Translations under genes and position numbers: made by a program | The notes under the pieces: model-generated | Database searches by the model: none | What the model saw: the letters and a program-made list of their open reading frames with translations, nothing else | What the model was told of the DNA's origin: nothing | NCBI GenBank assembly: GCA_015234465.1 | Contig: JADGNA010000021.1 | Location: 1 to 64,000, forward strand | Origin: Salinibacterium sp. | Lineage (GTDB): Bacteria > Actinomycetota > Actinomycetes > Actinomycetales > Microbacteriaceae | Length of the DNA: 64,000 nucleotides | Reading direction: 5' to 3' | In this document: one piece after another, positions 7,285-17,471 of the stretch | Position numbering within the stretch: position 1 is the first letter of the stretch | Layout of the letters: each line of letters opens with the position of its first letter

Positions 7285-8856
7285 ATGAGCGAGACCAGCC
7301 CTGCCCCCGTCGTGGAGATGCGAGACATCTCGATCAGCTTCCCCGGCGTGAAGGCGCTCGATTCGGTGAGCTTTCGCATGTTCCCTGGCGAGGTCCATTC
7401 GCTCATGGGCGAGAACGGCGCGGGCAAGTCCACGCTCATCAAGGCGCTGACCGGCGTCTACCCCATCGATTCCGGCACCATCATGCTCGCGGGCGAGCCG
7501 CTCAGCGTGAACGGCCCGGCGCAGGCGCAGGATGCCGGAATCAGCACGGTCTACCAAGAGGTCAACCTGCTCTCCAACCTGTCGGTCGCCGAGAACATCA
7601 TGCTCGGGCGGGAACCCCGCCGCTTCGGCCTGATCGACTGGGCGGCGACGCGGCGACGCGCGGCGGAGGTGCTCGCGGGGCTCAACCTCGACATCGACCC
7701 CGCCTCCCCCCTCAGCTCGCACTCGCTCGCGGTGCAGCAGCTCGTCGCGATCGCTCGTGCCATCGACATCCGCGCCAAGGTGCTGATCCTCGACGAGCCG
7801 ACCTCAAGTCTCGACGCGGATGAGGTGGCCGAGCTGTTCCGCGTCATCCGCCGGCTCAAGGACGACGGCGTCGCAATCCTCTTCGTGAGCCACTTCCTCG
7901 ACCAGGTCTACGAGATCGCCGACCGGCTCACGGTGCTGCGCAATGGAGCACTCGTGGGCGAGTACCGCACCGAGGAGATCCTCCGCATCGAACTCGTGCA
8001 CAAGATGATCGGCAAGGACATCGAGCTGCTGGAGCGACTCGAGACCCGTTCGAAATCGCTCGACAGCACTGACTCCGCGGGGAGTGCGCCGTACCTCACG
8101 GCGCACGAGATCGGCCGCAAGGGTTCGATCGAGCCGACCTCGCTCACGATCCAGCAGGGAGAGGTCGTCGGCCTCGCGGGCCTCCTCGGCTCCGGCCGCA
8201 CCGAACTCGCGCGACTCCTCACGGGCGCCGACCGTGCCGAGACGGGAACCCTGACGGTCGCGGGCAGCCAACGCCGCTTCCGCTCCCCGCGAGCAGCCCT
8301 CAAGCGGCGCATCGCCTACTCGAGCGAGGACCGCAAGCGTGAGGGCATCGTCGACGACCTGACGGTGCGCGACAACATCGTCCTGGCACTGCAGAGCGAC
8401 CGCGGCTGGTTCCGCCCGATCCCGAAGCGCAGGCGAGACGAACTGGCGACGAGCTACATCTCGGCCCTCGGCATCCGCCCGGCCGATCCCGACGCGCTCG
8501 TGCGCAACTTGAGCGGCGGCAACCAGCAGAAGGTGCTCCTCGCGAGATGGCTCGCGGTCGCGCCGCGGCTCCTGATCCTCGACGAGCCGACGCGAGGCAT
8601 CGACGTCGGTGCGAAGGCCGAGATCCAGCGACTCGTCGCCAACCTCGCGGAGGAGGGCATGTCGGTCGTCTTCATCTCGGCAGAGCTCGAGGAGGTGCTG
8701 CGCCTCAGCCACCGCATCGCCGTCATGCGCGACCGCCGCAAGGTCGCCGACTTCGTGAATGAAGACGTGACGGTCGGCGAGATCATGACCCTCATCGCGA
8801 GCGGCTCCGAAGACGACACGGATGCCGTCGCCACGACCGTGGGAGCCGGGGCATGA
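7285..8856 (+). CDS. ytfR: sugar ABC importer ATPase (double nucleotide-binding domain)
   Basis: A 523-aa CUT2-type ATPase with two fused nucleotide-binding domains. The N-terminal half has Walker [10 protein letters not shown] and LILDEPTSSLD but a degenerate signature (SLAVQQL). The C-terminal half has the canonical signature LSGGNQQK but a modified Walker A (GLLGSGRTEL), the usual asymmetry of the RbsA/YtfR/MglA family. I prefer ATG at 7285 (MSETSPAP) over the ATG at 7273, because GAGGAGAG lies directly upstream of it. The stop overlaps the next start (ATGA). It energises the permeases encoded by the next two genes. Confidence 0.92.
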   Translation: MSETSPAPVVEMRDISISFPGVKALDSVSFRMFPGEVHSLMGENGAGKSTLIKALTGVYPIDSGTIMLAGEPLSVNGPAQAQDAGISTVYQEVNLLSNLSVAENIMLGREPRRFGLIDWAATRRRAAEVLAGLNLDIDPASPLSSHSLAVQQLVAIARAIDIRAKVLILDEPTSSLDADEVAELFRVIRRLKDDGVAILFVSHFLDQVYEIADRLTVLRNGALVGEYRTEEILRIELVHKMIGKDIELLERLETRSKSLDSTDSAGSAPYLTAHEIGRKGSIEPTSLTIQQGEVVGLAGLLGSGRTELARLLTGADRAETGTLTVAGSQRRFRSPRAALKRRIAYSSEDRKREGIVDDLTVRDNIVLALQSDRGWFRPIPKRRRDELATSYISALGIRPADPDALVRNLSGGNQQKVLLARWLAVAPRLLILDEPTRGIDVGAKAEIQRLVANLAEEGMSVVFISAELEEVLRLSHRIAVMRDRRKVADFVNEDVTVGEIMTLIASGSEDDTDAVATTVGAGA

Positions 8857-9920
8857 GCGGCGCGCAGGTCGGGGGCCGCCAGGGCCTCGCGAGCCGAGCA
8901 CTGCACAGCCGCCTCTTCTGGCCGATCGTGACCCTGCTCGCGCTCTTCGCCCTCAACGTCATCGTGTCGCCGTCGTTCCTCGCCATCCGGGTGCACGACG
9001 GGCACCTCTTCGGCAGCCTCATCGACATCCTTCGCAATGGCGCGCCCACGCTGCTCGTCGCGCTCGGCATGACGGTCGTGATTGCGACCCGCGGCATCGA
9101 CCTCTCGGTCGGCGCGGTCGTGGCGATCGCGGGCGCCCTCGCCTGCACGATCATCGCCGATTCGCCAGACCCCGGCAGCGTCGCGACGGTCGTGACCGCC
9201 GTCGCCGTCGCCCTCGGCTTCTCGCTGCTGCTCGGGGCGTGGAACGGCCTGCTCGTCGCGGCCCTCGGCATCCAGCCCATCATCGCCACGCTCATCCTCA
9301 TGACGGCGGGCCGCGGCATCGCGATGCTCATCACGGAGGGCCAGATCATCACGGTCTCGAGCCCCGCCTACAAGGTCATCGGCGGCGGCTACTGGCTCGG
9401 CCTGCCGGCCTCGATCATCATTGCGGGCGGCATGTTCATCGTCGCGGCCCTCCTGACGCGTCGCACCGCGCTCGGCCTGCTCATCGAGTCGGTCGGCATC
9501 AATCCGGCCGCGAGCCGGCTCGCGGGGGTGCGTTCCCGCAGCATCACGTGGACCGTCTACGTCTTCAGCGGCCTCTGCGCGGGTGTCGCAGGCCTCATGA
9601 TCAGCTCCAACGTCACGGCGGCCGACGCCAACAACGCTGGCCTCTGGATCGAGATGGATGCGATCCTCGCGGTCGTGATCGGCGGCACCTCGCTCATGGG
9701 CGGGCGCTACTCGCTCACGGGCACGCTCGTGGGCGCCTTCATCATCCAGACCCTCACGACGACGGTCTACACGGTCGGTATCGCCCCCGAGATCACGCTC
9801 GTGTTCAAGGCCCTCGTCGTGATCGCGGTCTGCCTGCTGCAGTCTCCCGCCATGCGGGAACGGATGCGCCGGCGCGCGAGAGCCACGACCCCAGCGACAG
9901 CAAAGGCGGTTGCGTCATGA
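8853..9920 (+). CDS. ytfT: sugar ABC importer permease (YtfT-like)
   Basis: A CUT2 permease of 355 aa with about ten membrane segments. It carries the family signature ATRGIDLSVGAVVAIAG in the early third and AVVIGGTSLMGGRYSLTGT near the C-terminus. It begins inside the stop of ytfR and ends inside the start of yjfF, so translation is coupled. Together with YjfF it should form a heterodimeric channel, as in the E. coli YtfQRT-YjfF system. Confidence 0.9.
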   Translation: MSGAQVGGRQGLASRALHSRLFWPIVTLLALFALNVIVSPSFLAIRVHDGHLFGSLIDILRNGAPTLLVALGMTVVIATRGIDLSVGAVVAIAGALACTIIADSPDPGSVATVVTAVAVALGFSLLLGAWNGLLVAALGIQPIIATLILMTAGRGIAMLITEGQIITVSSPAYKVIGGGYWLGLPASIIIAGGMFIVAALLTRRTALGLLIESVGINPAASRLAGVRSRSITWTVYVFSGLCAGVAGLMISSNVTAADANNAGLWIEMDAILAVVIGGTSLMGGRYSLTGTLVGAFIIQTLTTTVYTVGIAPEITLVFKALVVIAVCLLQSPAMRERMRRRARATTPATAKAVAS

Positions 9921-10927
9921 CCACGACCCTCCCTCCCGTCAAGGCGTTCTCGACCCGCAGTCGGCTGGCGCGCCTCATCCCGTCGTCGCGCTACACCTCG
10001 GTGCTCGTGACCCTCGTGCTGCTCGTCGCGATGTTCGCCGTGGGAGCGAGCCGCTACCGCGGCTTCGCCTCGGGCCAGGTCGTCATGAACCTCTTCATCG
10101 ACAACGCCTTCCTCATCGTGCTCGCGGTCGGCATGACCTTCGTGATCCTCACGGGCGGCATCGACCTCTCGGTGGGTGCGGTCGTGGCCCTCTCGACCAT
10201 GATCACGGCGACCCTGTTGCGCGATGGCTGGAACCCACTCGCCGTCATCGTGGTCGTGCTGCTCGCGACCTCGACCCTTGGCCTGCTGGTGGGCCTCGTC
10301 ATCCACTACTTCGATATCCAGCCCTTCATCGCGACGCTGGCCGCGATGTTTCTCGCGCGGGGGCTCTGCTACGTCATCAGCCTTGACTCGATCTCGATCA
10401 CCGACCCGTTCTTCGTCGGGCTCGCGCAGACCCGCATCCCGCTCGCCGACCGCCTCAGCATCACGCCGACCGTCATCATCGCGGTCGCGGTCGTCGTGAT
10501 CGCCTTCATCGTGCTGCACTTCACGCGCACGGGCCGCACGGTCTACGCGATCGGCGACGGCGGCGCCTCGGCGCACCTCATGGGGCTTCCGGTCGTGCGC
10601 ACCAAGGTGCTCGTCTACGTCATCAGCGGCTTCTGCTCGGGCGTCGCCGGCATCCTCTTCAGCCTCTACACGCTCTCCGGCTACAGCCTGACGGCCGTCG
10701 GCATGGAGCTCGAGGCGATCGCGGCCGTCGTCATCGGCGGCACGCTCCTCACGGGCGGCTACGGCTTCGTGCTTGGCTCGCTCCTCGGCGTGCTCGTGCT
10801 CGGCTCGATCCAGACCATCATCAGCTTCGACGGCACGCTCAGTTCCTGGTGGACGAAGATCGTGATCGGCGGCCTGCTGCTGCTCTTCATCATCTTGCAG
10901 CGCATCCTCACCGCCCGCCGGCACTGA
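9917..10927 (+). CDS. yjfF: sugar ABC importer permease (YjfF-like)
   Basis: The second CUT2 permease, 336 aa from ATG at 9917, which overlaps the ytfT stop by four bases. It contains LTGGIDLSVGAVVALSTM and AVVIGGTLLTGGYGFVLGS and about ten hydrophobic segments. The C-terminal ILQRILTAR matches the end of YjfF-type permeases. A binding protein, double ATPase and two distinct permeases in this order are diagnostic for the galactofuranose/arabinose subtype rather than ribose or xylose systems, which have one permease. Confidence 0.9.
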   Translation: MTTTLPPVKAFSTRSRLARLIPSSRYTSVLVTLVLLVAMFAVGASRYRGFASGQVVMNLFIDNAFLIVLAVGMTFVILTGGIDLSVGAVVALSTMITATLLRDGWNPLAVIVVVLLATSTLGLLVGLVIHYFDIQPFIATLAAMFLARGLCYVISLDSISITDPFFVGLAQTRIPLADRLSITPTVIIAVAVVVIAFIVLHFTRTGRTVYAIGDGGASAHLMGLPVVRTKVLVYVISGFCSGVAGILFSLYTLSGYSLTAVGMELEAIAAVVIGGTLLTGGYGFVLGSLLGVLVLGSIQTIISFDGTLSSWWTKIVIGGLLLLFIILQRILTARRH

Positions 10928-10991
10928 GAACGGTCATGGCCGCGATGGACGGGCATAATTCAAGAAGGGCGGATGCTGGGGGCGTGCACGA

Positions 10992-12011
10992 GTGAGCGGT
11001 GAAGACAAGGCGCGGGCCGCCAATATCTTCGACGTCGCTCGGCTCGCGGGGGTGTCTCACCAGACCGTCTCACGGGTCGTCAACGACCACCCGAGCGTGC
11101 GCCCTGCGACGCGCAAGCGGGTCGAGGACGCCATCCGGCAGCTGCGCTACCGCCCGAGCACGAATGCGCGCGCCCTCGTCACCCGCCGCTCCCGCACGAT
11201 CGGGGTCATCACGACGGGCAGCCCCGACTACGGGCCCTCCGCGACGCTGCAGGCCCTCACGGAGGCCTCGCGCAGCGCCCGCTACACCATCAGCATCACG
11301 AGCATGCTGCAGGCCGACCCCGTCTCGATGCGCGCGGCCGTCGAGACACTGCTCTCGCAGAGCATCGAGGCGATGGTGCTGATCGCCGCCCATCGTGGGG
11401 CGCTCGACGCCATCCAGGGCCTCGACCTCGGTGTGCCGCTCGTGGCGGTCGACAGCAGCGCGCGACCCGGCTTCCACAGTGTCTCGATCGACCAGTTCGA
11501 GGGTGCCCGCCTCGCGACGCAGCACCTCATCGAACTCGGCCACCGGGAGATCGTGCATCTCGCGGGGCCGCAGCATTCGATGGATGCCACGGAACGCGAG
11601 CGCGGCTGGCGTGCCGCGCTGTCGCACGCGGGCCTCGTCGCCCGCGCGCCGCTCGAGGGCGACTGGACCCCGCAGAGCGGCTACGAGATCGGGCTCCAGC
11701 TCGCGGCATCCCGGGGCTTCACGGCGATCGTGAGCGGCAACGACCAGATGGCGCTTGGTGCGATGTTCGCGCTCAAGGAGCGAGGCATCCGTGTTCCCGA
11801 GGATGTGAGCGTGATCGGCTTCGACGACATCCCCGAGGCCGCGTTCTTCACTCCCCCGCTCACGACCATGCACCAGGACTTCGCGGGCCTTGGGGGCGAC
11901 ATCATGACGAGGCTGCTCGAGCTGCTCGACGACGGCGACCTGCCGGATGCGCGGGCGCCCCACGTGCCGGGCCTCGTGCTGCGTCGCTCCACCGCGCCGC
12001 TGCTGCCCTGA
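10992..12011 (+). CDS. LacI-family transcriptional regulator of the YtfQ-type operon
   Basis: A 339-aa LacI/GalR repressor with an N-terminal helix-turn-helix (IFDVARLAGVSHQTVSRVVN, residues 11-30) and a sugar-binding domain ending in the conserved VIGFDDIPEA and TTMHQDF segments. The start is GTG at 10992. It lies 64 bases after the last permease gene; a CATAAT hexamer at 10954-10959 could be its own -10 box. It probably binds the palindrome at 6124-6141 and is released by an imported pentose or a derivative. Confidence 0.88.
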   Translation: MSGEDKARAANIFDVARLAGVSHQTVSRVVNDHPSVRPATRKRVEDAIRQLRYRPSTNARALVTRRSRTIGVITTGSPDYGPSATLQALTEASRSARYTISITSMLQADPVSMRAAVETLLSQSIEAMVLIAAHRGALDAIQGLDLGVPLVAVDSSARPGFHSVSIDQFEGARLATQHLIELGHREIVHLAGPQHSMDATERERGWRAALSHAGLVARAPLEGDWTPQSGYEIGLQLAASRGFTAIVSGNDQMALGAMFALKERGIRVPEDVSVIGFDDIPEAAFFTPPLTTMHQDFAGLGGDIMTRLLELLDDGDLPDARAPHVPGLVLRRSTAPLLP

Positions 12012-12039
12012 GCTGCGGCCTGGAGCTGGGGCCGTTCGC

Positions 12040-13320
12040 TCAGTCCTCGAGCGGCGGCACCGAGCGTGGACGCACGACGGCCCACACGATCACGACGCCG
12101 AGCACCGCCGCGCCGCCCATGACGATGGCCATGGGCGTCGCCGTCGCAACCCCCATGAGGCCGACGAGCGGCGAGATGAGGCCCGCGGTTCCGAAGTTGA
12201 GGGCGCCGAGGAGCGATGCCGCGGTGCCGGCCTCCTTGCCATGGTGCGCGAGGGCGAGCACCTGCACGGCGGGAAAGCCGAACCCGCAGGCCGTGATGTA
12301 GAACCACAGCGGGATGAGCGTGCCCCAGAGCCCGGCACCCGCCTGGTCGAGCGACATGATCGTGATCGCCATCGCGAGCTGCACGCTGGTGACGCCCACG
12401 AGCACCCACTGCGGGCCGACGCCGAGGCGGGCCATGAGGCGCGAGCTCGTCTGCACGCCGAGCACGACGCCCACCGAGTTGATGCCGAAGAGCAGCCCGT
12501 ACTGCTGCGGGCTGAAGCCGTAGACACCCTGGAACAGGAACGATGAACTCGAGAGGTAGGCGAAGAGCCCTGTGAAGCTCATCGCGCCGACGATCGCCGC
12601 CCCGACGAAGACCCGGTCGGTGAAGAGGGCGCGGTAGCGGGAACGCATCGTGCTGTGGCCGGGCACACGGCGGGCGGATGCGGGCAGTGTCTCGGTGATG
12701 AGCAGGAGCACCGCGCCGACAACGAGCACGGCGTAGCCGGCCAGCACCCAGAAGATGCCGCGCCAATCGGTGATGAGCAGGAGCTGCGAACCGATCACGG
12801 GCGCGAGGATCGGCGCGAGGCCGTTGACGAGCGCGAGGCGCGACAGCATCGTCACGAGCCGCTTGCCGCCGAAGAGGTCGCGCACCATCGCCATCGCGAC
12901 GACGCCGCCCGCCGCCGCGCCGAAGCCCTGCAGCACGCGGAAGACGCCGAGCCAGGCGATGTCGGGGGCGAGCGCCGCGCCGACGCTCGCGGCGATGTGC
13001 ACGGCCGTCGCGAGGATGAGGGGAAGCCTGCGGCCGACCTTGTCGCTCCACGGGCCCACGAGGAGCTGGCCGAGGGCGAAGCCGATGGTCGTGCCGGTGA
13101 GCGTGAGCTGGATTGCGGCCGCGCCGACCCCCAGGTCGCGCTCGAGGGCGGGGAACGCCGGCAGGTACAGGTCGATCGTGAAGGGGCCGAGGGCCGTGAG
13201 CGTGCCGAGCACCAACACGTAGACCAGCCGCTGGCGGGAGGTGAGCGCGTCACCGGGATGCGGACGTTTGTCCTTCAGGTCTCCCGGCGTGATGACGGGA
13301 ATGGAATTGGTCTGGCTCAC
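12040..13320 (-). CDS. Bcr/CflA-type multidrug efflux MFS transporter
   Basis: A drug:H+ antiporter of the DHA1 Bcr/CflA family, 426 aa, 12 predicted membrane segments. Typical features are FTIDLYLPAFPALERDL in helix 1 and the motif-A loop WSDKVGRRLPL. GTG at 13320 is chosen because AAGGA lies just upstream; the longer ORF-track start adds an implausible leader. It converges with the LacI gene and has no clear link to sugar catabolism, although such transporters sometimes export sugars or arabinose-like compounds. Confidence 0.85.
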   Translation of the reverse strand: MSQTNSIPVITPGDLKDKRPHPGDALTSRQRLVYVLVLGTLTALGPFTIDLYLPAFPALERDLGVGAAAIQLTLTGTTIGFALGQLLVGPWSDKVGRRLPLILATAVHIAASVGAALAPDIAWLGVFRVLQGFGAAAGGVVAMAMVRDLFGGKRLVTMLSRLALVNGLAPILAPVIGSQLLLITDWRGIFWVLAGYAVLVVGAVLLLITETLPASARRVPGHSTMRSRYRALFTDRVFVGAAIVGAMSFTGLFAYLSSSSFLFQGVYGFSPQQYGLLFGINSVGVVLGVQTSSRLMARLGVGPQWVLVGVTSVQLAMAITIMSLDQAGAGLWGTLIPLWFYITACGFGFPAVQVLALAHHGKEAGTAASLLGALNFGTAGLISPLVGLMGVATATPMAIVMGGAAVLGVVIVWAVVRPRSVPPLED

Positions 13321-13368
13321 ACGGTTCCTTGATCGATGGCAGAGGAGAAGCCTAACCCCCGGGAGCAA

Positions 13369-13402
13369 CGATGCCGGCCGCCCCGAGGGACGGCCGGCAT
13401 CG
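13369..13402 (-). terminator. hairpin ending the ara transport operon
   Basis: CGATGCCGGCCG (13369-13380) and CGGCCGGCATCG (13391-13402) form a perfect 12-base stem with a 10-base loop, just beyond the stop of the last permease gene. There is no strong T-run, as is common in high-GC actinobacteria. Either this or read-through ends the seven-gene operon. Confidence 0.6.
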
Positions 13403-13416
13403 CGACGAGCAGCGGG

Positions 13417-14727
13417 TCAGTCGCCCGCGGGGCCCGCCTTGGTGTCGGCCTTCATTGCATCCGGCTTACCGGATTCGACGGTGGCCACACCAGTGGTCCG
13501 GTCGAGCACCGTCTTGTTCTTCGGGGCGGCACGGCGGCCACCCGAACGACGCTTGTTGAAGACGTCGAACGCGACGGCGAGCAGGAGCACCATGCCCTTG
13601 ATGAACTGCTGGTAGTCGGTGCTGACACCCATGAGCGACATGCCGTTGTTGAGCACACCCATGATGAGGCCACCCGTGATGGCGCCAGTGACGGTACCGA
13701 TACCGCCCGTGACGGCGGCACCACCAATGAAGGCTGCCGCGATCGCGTCGAGTTCGAACAGGTTGCCAGCGCCGGGGCCGGCCGAGTTGAGGCGACCCGT
13801 GAAGACGAGACCCGCGAGGGCCGCCAGCACACCCATGTTGACGAAGAGGTAGAAGTCGACCTTCTGCGTCTTGATGCCCGAGAGTTGCGCCGCGTGCAGG
13901 TTGCCACCGCGAGCGTAGACGTGGCGGCCGAAGACGCTGCGGTTCATGACGGCCGTGTAGATCACCACGAGGGCGCCGAGCACGATCAGCACGATCGGGG
14001 TTCCACGCGAGCCGGGCGCGATGCCGAGCAGGTAGGTGAGGCCGATCACGAGCACGCCAGTGAACGCGAGCTTGGCGACGAACCAGCTGAGCGGCTCGCT
14101 CTCGAGGCCGTGCTTGACGCGGGACATCCGCCCCTTGACCTGCGATGCGATGAGCATGATGAGGGCGAGGATGCCGAGGCCGACCGTGATCCACTCGGCA
14201 GGCGAGGAGCTCGCGGGGAACAGCTGCGGGAACACGTAGCCACCACCGAGCTGGCGGTACTCATTGGGGAACGGCGTGATGCGCTGGTTGCCGAGCACGA
14301 TCTGCGTGAGTCCTCGGAAGATCAGCATGCCCGCGAGCGTCACGATGAAGGCTGGGATGCCGACGAAGGCGATCCAGAAGCCCTGCCATGCGCCGACAAG
14401 CGCGCCGATCACGAGCGAGGCGATGATCGCGACCCACCAGGGCGCGCCCCAGTCCTGGATCATGATGCCCGACATCGCTCCGACGAATGCCGCGACCGAA
14501 CCGACGGAGAGGTCGATATGGCCGGCGATGATGACCATCACCATGCCGATCGCGAGGATCAGGATGTAGCTGTTCTGCACGATGATGTTCGACACGTTGC
14601 CGGCCGTCAGCAGGCGTCCATCCGTGAGGATCTGGAACAGCACCACGATCACGATGAGCGCGATGAAGATACCGATCTGGCGCATTCGGCTGGCGAGGAA
14701 GCCCAGCGATTCCTTGAGCACGCTCAT
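13417..14727 (-). CDS. gguB: multiple-sugar ABC importer permease (GguB/XylH-like)
   Basis: A CUT2 permease of 436 aa, longer than the usual 320-400 aa because of extended loops; 11-12 hydrophobic segments are visible. It has IAGHIDLSVGSVAAFVG and AFIGGAAVTGGIGTVTGA. Its ATG follows directly on the stop of the ATPase gene, so the two are coupled. It is the last gene of the araBDA-transport operon, and with the ATPase and ChvE-like proteins makes an importer of the GguAB-ChvE/XylFGH class. L-arabinose as substrate is inferred from the operon. Confidence 0.9.
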   Translation of the reverse strand: MSVLKESLGFLASRMRQIGIFIALIVIVVLFQILTDGRLLTAGNVSNIIVQNSYILILAIGMVMVIIAGHIDLSVGSVAAFVGAMSGIMIQDWGAPWWVAIIASLVIGALVGAWQGFWIAFVGIPAFIVTLAGMLIFRGLTQIVLGNQRITPFPNEYRQLGGGYVFPQLFPASSSPAEWITVGLGILALIMLIASQVKGRMSRVKHGLESEPLSWFVAKLAFTGVLVIGLTYLLGIAPGSRGTPIVLIVLGALVVIYTAVMNRSVFGRHVYARGGNLHAAQLSGIKTQKVDFYLFVNMGVLAALAGLVFTGRLNSAGPGAGNLFELDAIAAAFIGGAAVTGGIGTVTGAITGGLIMGVLNNGMSLMGVSTDYQQFIKGMVLLLAVAFDVFNKRRSGGRRAAPKNKTVLDRTTGVATVESGKPDAMKADTKAGPAGD

Positions 14728-16260
14728 CTACTTTTCCTTCTCTTTGGTCATGTACTGCATGAGAGCTTCCGGTGTTGCATCCTCGATGCTCATCTCACCC
14801 GTGATGTGGCCCTCCGACAGCGCGTAGATGCGGTCGGAGATGCCGAGGAGCTCGGGGAGTTCGGAGGAGATCACGATGACCGCCTTCCCCTCCGCCGCGA
14901 GCCTGTTGATGATCGTGTAGATCTCGTACTTCGCGCCGACGTCGATGCCGCGCGTCGGCTCGTCGAGGATCAGCACGTCGGGGTCGGAGAACATCCACTT
15001 CGAGAGCACGACCTTCTGCTGGTTTCCGCCCGACAGTTGGCCGGTGACGGATGCCACGGAGGGGGCCTTGATGTTCATGCTCTTGCGGTAGTCGGATGCG
15101 ACGAGGTACTCCTTGTTGTCGTCGACCCAGCCACCCTTCGAGAGCTTGCCGAGCGCCGCCGCGGAGATGTTGCGCTTGATGTCCTCGATGAGGTTGAGCC
15201 CGTAGCGCTTGCGGTCCTCGGTCGCGTAGGCGATTCCGGCGTCGATCGCGTCGGAGACCGTGCGCACCTTCACCTCCTTGCCGCGCACGAAGACGCGACC
15301 CGAGATGCCGGAGCCGTAGGAGCGGCCGAAGATGCTCATGGCGAGCTCCGTGCGGCCAGCACCCATGAGGCCCGCGATGCCGACGACCTCGCCGGCCCGC
15401 GCCGTGAGGTTGGCACCGTGGATGACGACACGGTCGTGCTCGGTCGGGTGGTGCACCGTCCAGTCCTCGACGCGGAAGATTTCCTCGCCGATCTTGGGGG
15501 TGCGGTCGGGGTAGCGGTGCTCGAGGTCGCGGCCGACCATCCCCTTGATGATGCGGTTCTCAGAGATCTCGTCGCTGTTCATGTCGAGCGTCTCGATCGC
15601 GCGGCCGTCACGGATGATCGTGACCTTGTCGGCGATCGCCTTGATCTCGTTGAGCTTGTGGCTGATGATGATCGACGTGATCCCCTGCTTCTGCAGGTGC
15701 TTGATCAGGTCGAGCAGGTGGGCCGAGTCCTCGTCGTTGAGCGCCGCCGTGGGCTCATCGAGGATGAGGAGCTTGACCTCCTTCGACAGGGCCTTCGCGA
15801 TCTCCACGAGCTGCTGCTTGCCGACGCCGATGTCGGTAATCTTGGTCGTGGGGTTGTCGCTCAGTCCGACGCGCGCGAGCAGTTTCGCGGCCTCGAGGTT
15901 GGTCTTGTTCCAGTCGATGAAGCCGCCGCGCTGGATCTCGTTGCCGAGGAAGATGTTCTCGGCGATCGAGAGGTAGGGGCTCAGGGCGAGCTCCTGGTGG
16001 ATGATGACGATGCCACTCTTCTCGCTGTCACGGATGTCGCGAAAGCTGACCGGCTCGCCCTCGAAAAGGATCTCGCCCTCGTAGGTGCCGTGCGGGTAGA
16101 CACCCGAGAGCACCTTCATGAGGGTGGACTTGCCTGCCCCGTTCTCGCCGCAGATCGCATGGATCTCGCCGCGGGCGACGGAGAGGTTGACGTCCTGCAG
16201 CGCTTTCACGCCCGGGAACGTCTTGGTGATGCTGCGCATCTCGAGAATGTTCGCGACCAT
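14728..16260 (-). CDS. gguA: multiple-sugar ABC importer ATPase (GguA/XylG-like)
   Basis: A double-domain CUT2 ATPase of 510 aa. The first half has Walker [13 protein letters not shown] and [13 protein letters not shown] with a degenerate signature ([14 protein letters not shown]). The second half has [10 protein letters not shown], the signature [15 protein letters not shown] and [14 protein letters not shown]. It sits between the second binding protein, from which it is separated by a strong hairpin, and the permease. Confidence 0.92.
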   Translation of the reverse strand: MVANILEMRSITKTFPGVKALQDVNLSVARGEIHAICGENGAGKSTLMKVLSGVYPHGTYEGEILFEGEPVSFRDIRDSEKSGIVIIHQELALSPYLSIAENIFLGNEIQRGGFIDWNKTNLEAAKLLARVGLSDNPTTKITDIGVGKQQLVEIAKALSKEVKLLILDEPTAALNDEDSAHLLDLIKHLQKQGITSIIISHKLNEIKAIADKVTIIRDGRAIETLDMNSDEISENRIIKGMVGRDLEHRYPDRTPKIGEEIFRVEDWTVHHPTEHDRVVIHGANLTARAGEVVGIAGLMGAGRTELAMSIFGRSYGSGISGRVFVRGKEVKVRTVSDAIDAGIAYATEDRKRYGLNLIEDIKRNISAAALGKLSKGGWVDDNKEYLVASDYRKSMNIKAPSVASVTGQLSGGNQQKVVLSKWMFSDPDVLILDEPTRGIDVGAKYEIYTIINRLAAEGKAVIVISSELPELLGISDRIYALSEGHITGEMSIEDATPEALMQYMTKEKEK

Positions 16261-16293
16261 TCCCTGCCTCTATTCGTTGTGGTTGTGACGGAT

Positions 16294-16325
16294 GCCGGTG
16301 GGGCGCATCCCTGCGCCCCACCGGC
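16294..16325 (-). repeat. intercistronic hairpin between binding protein and ATPase
   Basis: GCCGGTGGGGCGCA and TGCGCCCCACCGGC form a perfect 14-base stem around a TCCC loop, in the 76-base gap after the second ChvE-like gene. No T-run follows in the direction of transcription. It probably stabilises the upstream mRNA and lowers expression of the ATPase and permease. Confidence 0.7.
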
Positions 16326-16336
16326 TGGTGCGTGTC

Positions 16337-17446
16337 TTACTCGAAGGTACCTTCGTCGTAGTACCCGCTGTCGATGAGCACCTCGACGTAGTTGTCGGCG
16401 GTGACGATCTGCGACTCGAGGAGGTACGACGGCACGACCTTCTCGCCGTTGTCGTACGTCTCGGTGTCGTTGACCTCAGGCTCCTCACCGTTGAGCACAG
16501 CATCCACCATCTCGACGGCCTGCGCACCCAGCAGGCGCGTGTCCTTGAAGATGGTCGAGTACTGCTCGCCCGCGATGATCGACTTGATGGAGCCCTCTTC
16601 AGCGTCCTGTCCGGTCACGATCGGCAGGTCGCTGGCCGAGTAGCCACCGGCCGTGAGCGCCGAGATGATGCCGATCGAGAGACCGTCGTAGGGCGAGAGC
16701 ACGCCATCGAGCTGCGTGCCGCCGATGATCGTCAGCAGGTCGTCCATGCGGGCCTGGGCGCGCGAGGCCTCCCAGCGCAGGATGGCGGCCTGCTCGAACT
16801 CGGTCTGGCCCGAGGGAACCGTGATGACGCCGCTCTCCATGTAGGGCTCGAGCACCGACATGGCACCGTCCCAGAAGAAGGTGGCGTTGTTGTCGTCGGG
16901 GCTGCCCGCGAAGAGTTCGACGTTGAAGGGGCCGGTCTCGCCGGTCTCCTCGCCGTTCTCGTCAAGCAGTCCGAGGCCCGTGACGAGCGAGGTCGCCTGC
17001 TGCACGCCGACCTCGAAGTTGTCGAAGGTCGTGTAGTAGTCGACGTTCTCCGAGCCGAGGATGAGGCGGTCGTAGGAGATCACGGGGATCTCCTGGGCCG
17101 CAGCCTGCTCGAGCACCTCGGTCAGCGCGGTGCCGTCGATGGCCGCGATGATGAGCGCCTCAGCGCCACCCGAGATCATGTTCTCGATCTGCGAGAGCTG
17201 CGTGGGGATGTCGTCGTTGGCGTACTGGAGGTCGACGTTGTAGCCGAGTTCCTCGAGTTCTGCCTCGACGTTGTCGCCGTCGGCGATCCAGCGCTCGGAG
17301 GTCTGGGTGGGCATCGAGACGCCGACGATGGCGCCCTCGGTGTCACCGTCTCCGCTGCCGCCCGTGCGGTCGCCGGAGCATCCGGCAAGGGTCAGCACGA
17401 GCGCGCTCGCGGCGGCGACGCCGGTGAGCAACTTGTTGGTCTTCAC
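16337..17446 (-). CDS. chvE: ChvE-like sugar-binding lipoprotein, copy 2
   Basis: A type 1 periplasmic binding protein of 369 aa from GTG at 17446, chosen because AGGAAG lies just upstream; the ORF-track start is earlier. It has a lipoprotein signal (LTLAGCSGD). Family features include [38 protein letters not shown] and [15 protein letters not shown], as in Agrobacterium ChvE and multiple-sugar-binding proteins. It is a tandem paralogue of the next upstream gene and keeps the segment [14 protein letters not shown], which looks closer to the family consensus. It binds a monosaccharide, probably L-arabinose, outside the membrane. Confidence 0.88.
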   Translation of the reverse strand: MKTNKLLTGVAAASALVLTLAGCSGDRTGGSGDGDTEGAIVGVSMPTQTSERWIADGDNVEAELEELGYNVDLQYANDDIPTQLSQIENMISGGAEALIIAAIDGTALTEVLEQAAAQEIPVISYDRLILGSENVDYYTTFDNFEVGVQQATSLVTGLGLLDENGEETGETGPFNVELFAGSPDDNNATFFWDGAMSVLEPYMESGVITVPSGQTEFEQAAILRWEASRAQARMDDLLTIIGGTQLDGVLSPYDGLSIGIISALTAGGYSASDLPIVTGQDAEEGSIKSIIAGEQYSTIFKDTRLLGAQAVEMVDAVLNGEEPEVNDTETYDNGEKVVPSYLLESQIVTADNYVEVLIDSGYYDEGTFE

Positions 17447-17471
17447 TGTGTCTTCCTTTTCTCTTGGGTCC

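Noticed and set aside
8822-10927. 701-aa plus-strand ORF spanning the two YtfT/YjfF permeases
   Set aside because: Its last part is the true yjfF frame, while the first part is an out-of-frame Arg/His-rich read through ytfT. The real start is ATG 9917 at the ytfT stop.
13336-16377. 1013-aa plus-strand ORF antisense to the ara transport genes
   Set aside because: Low-complexity Asp/Glu/Arg/Val composition, mirrors the permease and ATPase reading frames; no start signal and no homology seen.
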